A stretch of 10,736 nucleotides of DNA from Spirogloea muscicola (lineage: Eukaryota; Streptophyta; Zygnematophyceae; Spirogloeales; Spirogloeaceae): the NCBI GenBank assembly GCA_009602725.1, contig WELB01000227.1:100759-111494 (forward strand). Direction: 5' to 3'. Each line of letters opens with the position of its first letter. The stretch's first letter is position 1. A model generated the notes under the pieces. The model saw only the letters and a list, made by a program, of their open reading frames with translations. It ran no database searches and had not been told where the DNA came from. Positions 1 through 10,736 of this stretch are shown piece by piece. A program made the position numbers and the translations under genes.

Positions 1-4892
<4,892 letters not shown>

Positions 4893-5175
4893 TAGGGAGG
4901 TGTCGAGTATAAACGCTTGAATGTAGATTCTGCAAGTCAGTAGCATGTTTTGCCATAGACTCCAGTCAGCAACTTCTGAAGGACTCTTTGCCCTTGTGGG
5001 TGGTTACAAAGAGCCTGTTACTGGATGTCCACCTTGACCTTGTGGCATTGAGCTGAGTGAGTAAGTGGAAAGCAAGTGTGACATGAGACGTTCTCTGGTC
5101 CCCAAGGACGACCAGCAATATATTGACAGCTCAACAATGCATGAGAGGTGTTGAGCTTGCTGACAAGCAGAAGGG

Positions 5176-5180
5176 TTACA
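5176..5180 (-). terminator. Candidate TGTAA poly(A) signal for the minus-strand GH79 gene
   Basis: TTACA on the plus strand reads TGTAA on the minus strand. It lies about 280 nt beyond the stop at 5459, or 680 nt beyond the alternative stop at 5860. A second copy is at 5004-5008. The choice depends on which 3' exon is real. Confidence 0.35.
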
Positions 5181-5211
5181 TACAACTTGGCATGTGGCAA
5201 ATAGACAATAT

Positions 5212-5258
5212 GTATCAGCAGTTGTACTTTCAACTGTATCAGCAATTGTACTTGCACA
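5212..5258. repeat. Imperfect 24-nt tandem duplication
   Basis: GTATCAGCAGTTGTACTT starts at 5212 and GTATCAGCAATTGTACTT at 5236. They differ by one base and are spaced 24 nt apart. The repeat lies in the region between the two gene ends. Confidence 0.8.
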
Positions 5259-5300
5259 ACGGGCACAGCAACAGTAGTTCAGTGCACTGGCAAGCAGTGT

Positions 5301-5305
5301 TGTAA
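5301..5305 (+). terminator. Candidate TGTAA poly(A) signal for the helicase gene
   Basis: TGTAA is the usual polyadenylation signal in chlorophyte algae. This is the first copy on the plus strand after the helicase stop, about 410 nt downstream, a plausible 3' UTR length. AATAAA also occurs at 5461 and 5471, but that signal is not typical of these algae. Confidence 0.4.
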
Positions 5306-5320
5306 TAAGTCAATGAGGCA

Positions 5321-5360
5321 GGTGCTGCAAGTGAGGACGTTCAGGGTGTTGCAAGTGAGG
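5321..5360. repeat. Short direct repeat, 24-nt spacing
   Basis: GGTGCTGCAAGTGAGG at 5321-5336 is repeated as GGTGTTGCAAGTGAGG at 5345-5360 with one mismatch. The spacing equals that of the repeat at 5212, though the sequence is different. Confidence 0.8.
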
Positions 5361-5458
5361 CTTGTCAAGGAGACGAGGAAATGGTGCATGTATATTACTG
5401 CTCTGGTAGCTTGTTCAGCCACTTCTATGATTGGACACCTCAGCACATGGTCATGAAG

Positions 5459-5665
5459 CTAATAAAGTTCAATAAAAATTGAGAAGAAGGCTGACGCGAG
5501 CATCAGCAATGTGAACAATCGCAGCCGTTGTCCTTGTACTTGCAAACAGGCCTCTCTCAATTTATGAACTGGACTAGCAGATAGCATGTTGAAAAACGAA
5601 TGACCGAAGTGGGTGCACTGCAACATCACCTTGCCTTCCCAGAGGAAACGGGCGGCAGATGGCAC
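5459..5665 (-). other. Open frame with hydrophobic C-terminus, possible last exon of the GH79 gene
   Basis: The frame ends in a strongly hydrophobic run, LFTLLMLASAFFSIFIELY, immediately before TAG. A cell-surface protein with EGF-like modules could well end in a membrane helix or GPI-type signal, and the frame is on the right strand downstream of the third EGF exon. No splice path from the exon ending at 6041 to this frame could be confirmed. A chance open frame is equally possible. Confidence 0.25.
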
Positions 5666-5859
5666 GCGAGCAAATCAGCCATGCATCTTTTCAACGTCTT
5701 GCTTTCCTGTTCTGTCTGCGCACAATCCTCAGAACAGACCTGGCAAGGCCAGACAGACAACAAGTGTTCAAGACTGCTCTCGGCTGTTTTTCTCACAAGC
5801 ATCTGTGCCGTTGAAAACGTCAAGAAGCCTGTAATGTCAAGGGTCCTGGTCAAGGCACA

Positions 5860-8800
5860 CTACTTTGCCAAAACAGATGTTGTAGCAAGGTCTACACGAC
5901 CATCAGCTGCAGTAGCCAGCATATATATTGGCCAGATTGTTTGCAAACATGTAGTGATGAAAAGTATGACAAAACGAAGAGCTGTCACTCAGGAGCTTGC
6001 TCTACAGATCAAAAGTGTTCTGAGAAAAGGCTTTTCTTACTTATGCAGGTATTTCGGGCACCGTTGAAGTAGAAGCCACGGCTACACTTGCAGGATGTCC
6101 TAAGGTTGCCCCTCACAGACCGTGCACGGCAGGTGGCTCGCACATCGCCCCCAGCAGTGCAGAGAGCGGGGTTCAGCAAACACGGATTTGCTGCAGCAGG
6201 GTTCAAAACCCCCAGCGTATTTCACCACAAATGTGCAGTGTGATAGCCTTGTGCAGGGAAAACAGTGTGACAAGCACGCACTGTCCACAACCTTGTGCAG
6301 CCAGCAACGGTGCATGTCTGGACACATACAATGCCGACCACCTGCAAGCTTCACATCTGTTACTGTGGGAGAGCAATGCAGTACCTTTACATGTGGCCCC
6401 AGTACGAATGAAGCCGGCACTACACAGGCACTTTGAGATGAGCTGGCCTCTCTTGGACTTGGCGATACACACCGCCAGGGTGTCGCCGTTTGCATTGCAA
6501 GGAGGAGGCACAGCAGCGCAGGGATTGGCTGCAGTGTACAGACAGGACAATTGGAGCTGAGCAAATGGGCATCCATTAACCCCTGCAATCTTGCTGAAGG
6601 CATCTGAAGGTTGCTTCATGGGGGGTGTGGCTGGCATGGAAACGCACCGACGCAGGTGCCGCGGCTCCGCACAAAGCCAGCGCTGCAGATGCAGCTGTAT
6701 ACGCCCCTGTGAGAAGTGTACTTGCAGCCAGCATTGACGTCTCCACCGGCGTGGCAGACGCCTTGGGTGCAGGGGTTGGTGGAGACTGGGGTGGGAGGAG
6801 GGGAGGCCGCTGGGGCTGGCACAGGCGGCGGTGGCGAGGCGACAGGAGGAGGAGGTGAGCGCGGCGGAGGGCGCAGAGGGGGTGAGCGGCGGGGAGGAGG
6901 AGGTGAGTGAGGGGGAGGGCGAGGAGGGGGTGAGGGGCGCGGAGGAGGAGGCGAGTGACTGGGAGGAGAGGGGGCCGGTGTTGTTGGAGGGGGGGGAGCT
7001 GCATACGTATTGTAGCATGAGCTTAACAGCAAGTATATCTGGTAAATTACAGGGGCTTGGTCTTGATGCCGTCTTTAGTCCACTATTTCGGCTATAATGT
7101 TTTCACAGTGCTGGCTCAGCTATAATGTGTTCACAGTGCTGGCTAAGTCAGCAATGTGGTTGCTAAACCAGCAATTAAGTGACAGGTTAAGACGAGCCAA
7201 GGCATGCGGGCATTACCAGTTCCAGTCCCACCGCAGGCAACGAGGTTGGCATTTGGGTATGTGAAGAAGCCATAGCTGGAGGCTGGCATGTACAGCAGGG
7301 TTGCTCCCGCCACGGTCGCTCCTTTCAGAGGTGGGACGCTGTTGCCGCTGCCGAGCCTGATGCCAGCGCCGTTAAGCAGGATGCTTGGGGATGTCCTCGA
7401 CGGGGCGGTGAGCAGGTAATTCACGCGGTTGCCTGCAAACTATGACAGCCATACTGGTGCTTCAGAGACTCAGCCAGACCGATGCAAAGGGTATGCGGCA
7501 AAATCATTGGCTTAGACACAGAGTTTATACGCTTAGGTACATAGTAATGCCTCCAATGTGTCTGGGGTTGACTGGGCCAGGCAGTACCCGAAAATTCATG
7601 TAGTAGGCCGTGCGCGGGGAATAGTTGATGAGGAGAACGGCCACTCCTCCCCTGGATTTGGCCAAACAGTGCGCGTACGAGCGCACATTGGTTGAAGCTG
7701 GCTTTGAGAGCGAGGATGCGAGCACGGTCGACCCCATTAGGCGTCTGAAGAGCAGCGCGCTGTAATAGTCTGGCCTTGGCTGCCATACGAGGTAAGGCGA
7801 GGTTGGGTTAGAGGCATGCCCAAAGCAAGTTGAGGATGATAGTCATAGGCATGCCCATTGCACGGGTTGACTGTCCAGCAGCTGAGCAATCTAAGCGAGC
7901 AAGCGAGGTAAGCTTAGAGCACAAGGAACAAGCTCGTCTATGCAAGACCCTGTCGGTCGGCCATGATCAGCAGGGGGCAAGAGCGAGAGAAGAGGCTGGG
8001 CTGGACATAGCGGAGCTGTACGTTGAGTGTTGATGGGTCAAGGAGGCTGTCCAAGCCCTGGGAGACTGTCTCGCGGCAGTGTGCCTGCTGCCCGTTGATT
8101 GCTGCGCTACCAAGCCGAATGCAAACAGCTCGGGTAGGAGCAATAGTGAGTACTGGACAATGGTCTTAAGGGGCCTGTGAACTTCCATTCAATGAGGCGA
8201 CTTATGGAAGCTGGCTACATTTCTTGGTCTTTGAGATTGAGTGGTTGCCAAGCAGCACCTCGTGGAGGTACCAGAAGCCCGAGAGGAAGGCACTCGTGGC
8301 AGGGCTGCTGCCAGATTGAGACAATGCACCCCTGCCGCCGGTGACCCATGGGGACGCTTTGGCACTTGTCTGCACAAGCGTCAGACTTGCGGATATCAAG
8401 CTGGCAGCCAATGCTTGTACCCTATGCAATGATGCTGTCCTACAACATACAGCATACAGAGGACGCCACACTCGCTTATGCGCTGCTCGATGATTCACTG
8501 GGAGGCATGTCGTCATGAATTACGGCAGTCTTTGCTGAGGCAAAAGTCGCATCCGCTTTGTCCAGATAGGCTTTGTCGACTGCTCTTGCAGCAAGTGTAG
8601 CGGATGTTCCCGTGCCTAGCACAGTGCTGTGGTAACCAAATACATCCAGCTGTTGCCCAACAGCTACATGACGAGCGAGCACCAAGCAGCATCAGAGGTC
8701 CTGCTCCTCCACATTGCCTGCTTTTGAGCTGCTGAGGTGGGTCGTCTCAAGACTACTACAGAATGCATCTCCACTTGCAGCTTACCTGAATCACTTACTG

Positions 8801-10311
8801 TACCTTGAGTAGCCTTTACACAGTCGCTTCTGCAGCAGTTGTGGGCTCACGACAATCTAGAATATTCATCTTCTACATTTCTTCTGACGAAGCTTGAAGC
8901 TCTTGAAGGCTCTTCACCATACAAGCACTCAAACATCAAGTACAAAGAGCAGTGGAGGCCGAGCTGGACCTATGAGAAGCTGCTGGGCATAAGCCAAGTT
9001 CCAGCCCTGAGTATTGGGGCCAATCAGAAGCGGGCGGGGGCCTGTGGGGTAGACCTGCAAGCTTGCAAGGCCATTCAGACTAACATGCAATGGGCGTACC
9101 TATTGCATGTTTCAAGTATGTGCTCAGCTGCTCTCAAAATCTGCTCAAACTATGTGAAGTGAGTGAACAAAGGCACAGGCTTTGGCGTCATTGGAGGTAA
9201 TCTCACAAGGAAAGTGGACGCTAAGTATGCCACCTTTATCTGCTTTCCCCCGCTTATTAATTGTGCTGGAGCCTACTCACAGTGTTGATGGCAGTGCGCA
9301 ATGTCATAATGTACTTGGCATAACTGGCTGCACTGATTGCAGCCTGCACAACACAGGCAGGTTGTGGAGCAGAAATCTTCTCAATCAGACAACTTGACAA
9401 CAATCTGAGGGTTTGCTCTGACAACTAGCAAGTGCAAAAACGGCTATTTGTCGTCCAACTTCACCACTGCAGCAGCACTTACATTGGTGGTGCCGGCCTC
9501 CTCGTACCCTAGGGAGTAGCCGTAGATGCCGTAGTTCTTCATCTTAGAGTACTGCTCACAGCAAAAATTAGAACAATGCCCGCAATGATGTAAGACTTCA
9601 AAGCAACTGGTAATTTATCAGCATCCCAGCAGGGCTGTCAATTGAGTCACGTGTTGACATGTTACTCCAATAATCCACCAGAGTCCAGCAGCAGGAAGGC
9701 CAATGTGCCAATGTGCAGACTGTTGGGATCAAGTTGAAAGCCTCAAGCAGCTGCAAGTGCCTGCTTGGCCTCGACAGACTTCCATCCATCAGTGAGTCAG
9801 TAGTGTGCTGGCTAGGAGGGGTGTGCAGTGGTTAACGAGCACCTGGAGGAGGAGCAGGGTATTGGCGGGGTTCCAGTTGCCTGTGTACTTGCCCTTGGTG
9901 CTCCTGGCGAGCCCCGCGAGCACGTTGAGGCCAAACACCACCTTGGAGCCCGTGAAGCTGGCAAAGTTGGCCAGCGCATCATACCGCGCCGCTGTCAGGC
10001 AACCTGCCAGCCCCCTTGCCTCAAGTGCTCAGAGTGGGCATCAAAACTTGCATGTATCTGGTTAAGAGATGCACTTAGACTCCAGGCTAATCTCAATGCA
10101 GGACGTTATTGCTCCGCTGTTTGAGTATGAGCTTCTCGCAAAACGTATGCAAGACTAAGTCCAAGTGAGCTCAACGTTGGCTGGTACCAGAGGCTGGTAG
10201 TGGAAGCAGAGTAGAAGCCTTACCAGTGCCATATCTGCTGTAACTCTGCAAATTCTTTTTGAGCGAGAATGCCGGGCAGGCTCCTCCAAGCACTCCATAG
10301 CTGATGTAGTC
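5860..10311 (-). CDS. Heparanase-like GH79 protein fused to a proline-rich linker and three EGF-like modules (multi-exon, N-terminus unresolved)
   Basis: Predicted secreted or cell-surface protein. GH79 enzymes (heparanase, plant GUS-type glucuronidases) cleave glucuronides. Proposed exons in reading order: 10311-10224, 10003-9843, 9551-9483, 9343-9281, 9054-8970, 8663-8524, 8369-8259, about 8101-8022, 7779-7531, about 7439-7217, 6998-6648, 6528-6385, 6190-6041, then a tentative tail 5906-5860. GH79-like blocks occur in family order: YDALANFASFTGSKVVFGLN, NYGIYGYSLGYEEAG, RPLLIGPNTQGW, AYLDKADATF, GFWYLHE, PDYYSALLFRRLMG, VRSYAHC, GGVAVLLINYS, ILLNG, and YMPASSYGFF followed by NANLVAC. The last GH79 exon joins the Pro-rich exon in phase 1 (7217/6998). 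Reading phases agree across most junctions; 8259/8101 and 7531/7439 are less sure. The N-terminal part with the usual RIGGTLQ block was not placed. The expected catalytic nucleophile Glu is absent and the acid/base motif reads SLGYE instead of ELGNE. Confidence 0.88.
6041..6777 (-). repeat. Three tandem EGF-like modules
   Basis: Modules lie at 6777-6648 (end of the Pro-rich exon), 6528-6385 and 6190-6041. Each begins NPC and has six cysteines ending CxC...GF...G..TC. Spacings are C-x4-C-x9-C-x10-C-x-C-x10-C, C-x6-C-x9-C-x12-C-x-C-x10-C, and C-x6-C-x9-C-x12-C-x-C-x12-C. The order fits EGF-like domains, with a longer second loop than usual. All three share GD plus a C-x-C-x2-GF core, so they arose by duplication. 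Modules 2 and 3 each fill one exon bounded by phase-1 introns. Confidence 0.85.
6778..6998 (-). other. Proline-rich SPPPP linker of the GH79-EGF protein
   Basis: About 73 residues made almost entirely of Pro, Ser, Arg, Ala and Thr, with repeats such as SPPPPRPSPPPRPP. It links the GH79 domain to the first EGF-like module within one exon (acceptor GTATGCAG at 6999). In green algae such segments are typically hydroxylated and glycosylated and form stiff rods in the cell wall. The plus strand here is a long G/A-rich tract. Confidence 0.9.
7091..7144. repeat. 26-nt direct repeat in an intron
   Basis: GCTATAATGTTTTCACAGTG begins at 7091 and continues CTGGCT; a second copy at 7119-7144 differs by one base (GTTTTC versus GTGTTC). 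The copies are 28 nt apart, inside the inferred intron 6999-7216 between the GH79 and Pro-rich exons. Confidence 0.85.
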
Positions 10312-10727
10312 CTGCAAGTAGGTGGTATAGGTGTGCATGCATTAGGCCACTTTGCAATTTTCCACATTACATTCTTGAGGAACATGCACTGACCTGCAAT
10401 GATGAAGCTCAAGCTGTGCTTCAGAAGTGCGAAAGAATCACCACGCTTGCTTCCAGGCTTGCTAGCAGGGGCTGAGTCAACAGTTGCATGCTGCGCAAGG
10501 GAATACAGGGGAAATGACCTGGAGGGGACCATTGTATTGGAGGATGGTGGTGAACGCCCCCAACAAGATTGAGTAGCTTCTGATTCTGCAGGTTTAGACC
10601 CTGCAACCCAGGCAAAATGCAGGAAATGATCAGCTTATGACTTCTGTGGATGCAGGCAGTCAGCCTGATGCACGATGATCGCAGGATAAGTGCAAGCACA
10701 GCAGATGCAAAGAAGCAAAGGAAGCCC
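10312..10727 (-). other. Unresolved 5' part of the GH79 gene
   Basis: The missing GH79 N-terminus should lie here or beyond the contig end. An open minus-strand frame entering from the end encodes a hydrophobic run, GFLCFFASAVLALIL (10726-10682), that would suit a signal peptide. The same frame later reads LNLQNQKLLNLVGG (about 10600-10559), loosely like the start of the GH79 barrel. An acceptor TTGCAG precedes it. No splice path to the exon at 10311 could be fixed. Confidence 0.3.
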
Positions 10728-10736
10728 GGGGGGGGG
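10728..10736. repeat. Poly-G run at contig end
   Basis: Nine G close the window. Terminal poly-G is a common no-signal artefact of two-colour short-read chemistry, and with the 122-nt T run at the other end it suggests untrimmed contig ends. Confidence 0.8.

Larger units (their letters stand above)
4893..5458. other. Intergenic region between convergent genes
   Basis: No convincing coding sequence was found on either strand. It should hold the helicase 3' UTR from the left and the GH79-gene 3' UTR from the right. It contains two short direct repeats with 24-nt spacing and one candidate TGTAA-type poly(A) signal for each strand. Short open frames here have no recognisable domains. Confidence 0.6.

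Noticed and set aside
5461-5476. Two AATAAA motifs on the plus strand as poly(A) signals
   Set aside because: Green algae mainly use TGTAA. These lie about 570 nt past the helicase stop and are complementary to the minus-strand open frame's last codons.
5600-6067. 155-codon plus-strand open frame
   Set aside because: It shows no recognisable domain and overlaps the opposite-strand 3' region and third EGF exon (5600-6067 versus 6041-6190). It is best explained as chance.
6203-7018. Single 271-codon minus-strand open frame
   Set aside because: It passes through introns and reads the proline-rich exon in the wrong frame. Only its part at 6528-6385, the second EGF-like module, is coding.
9598-9789. 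Minus-strand open frame between GH79 exons
   Set aside because: It lies inside the intron 9552-9842, whose borders join conserved GH79 blocks in phase 0.

Overview
The window reads as nuclear DNA from a green alga (Chlorophyta, lineage not resolved). Both genes are cut into many small exons by GT-AG introns of roughly 90-420 nt. One protein carries an SPPPP-rich linker of the kind common in chlorophyte cell-wall proteins. TGTAA, the usual chlorophyte poly(A) signal, lies past both genes, and a degenerate T(T)TTAGGG tract sits near one end. The piece looks like a whole short contig: it opens with 122 T and closes with 9 G.

Plus strand, about 123-4892: an intron-rich gene for a superfamily 1B helicase of the IGHMBP2/SMUBP2 (UPF1-like) family. 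An R3H nucleic-acid-binding domain lies at the N-terminus, followed by the stalk and 1B region, then helicase motifs I to VI in order. Its start is lost in the poly-T end. About thirteen exons can be placed, most with matching splice phases.

Minus strand, about 10311 (or beyond) down to 6041, with an uncertain tail to 5860 or 5459: a gene for a heparanase-like GH79-family protein. The GH79 domain runs through roughly ten exons. It is joined in phase to a proline-rich linker and three EGF-like modules, suggesting a secreted or cell-surface matrix protein. The segments that should hold the catalytic residues are altered: the acid/base Glu is present in a changed context, and the nucleophile Glu is missing. 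It may therefore be a non-catalytic relative.

The genes are convergent, with 3' ends facing each other in 4893-5860. Their candidate poly(A) signals imply that the transcripts may overlap there. The two proteins show no evident functional link. No RNA genes, CRISPR arrays, transposons or bacterial-type features were seen. Exon borders are inferred from splice consensus, reading phase and remembered family sequence patterns, not from transcripts or a computed alignment.
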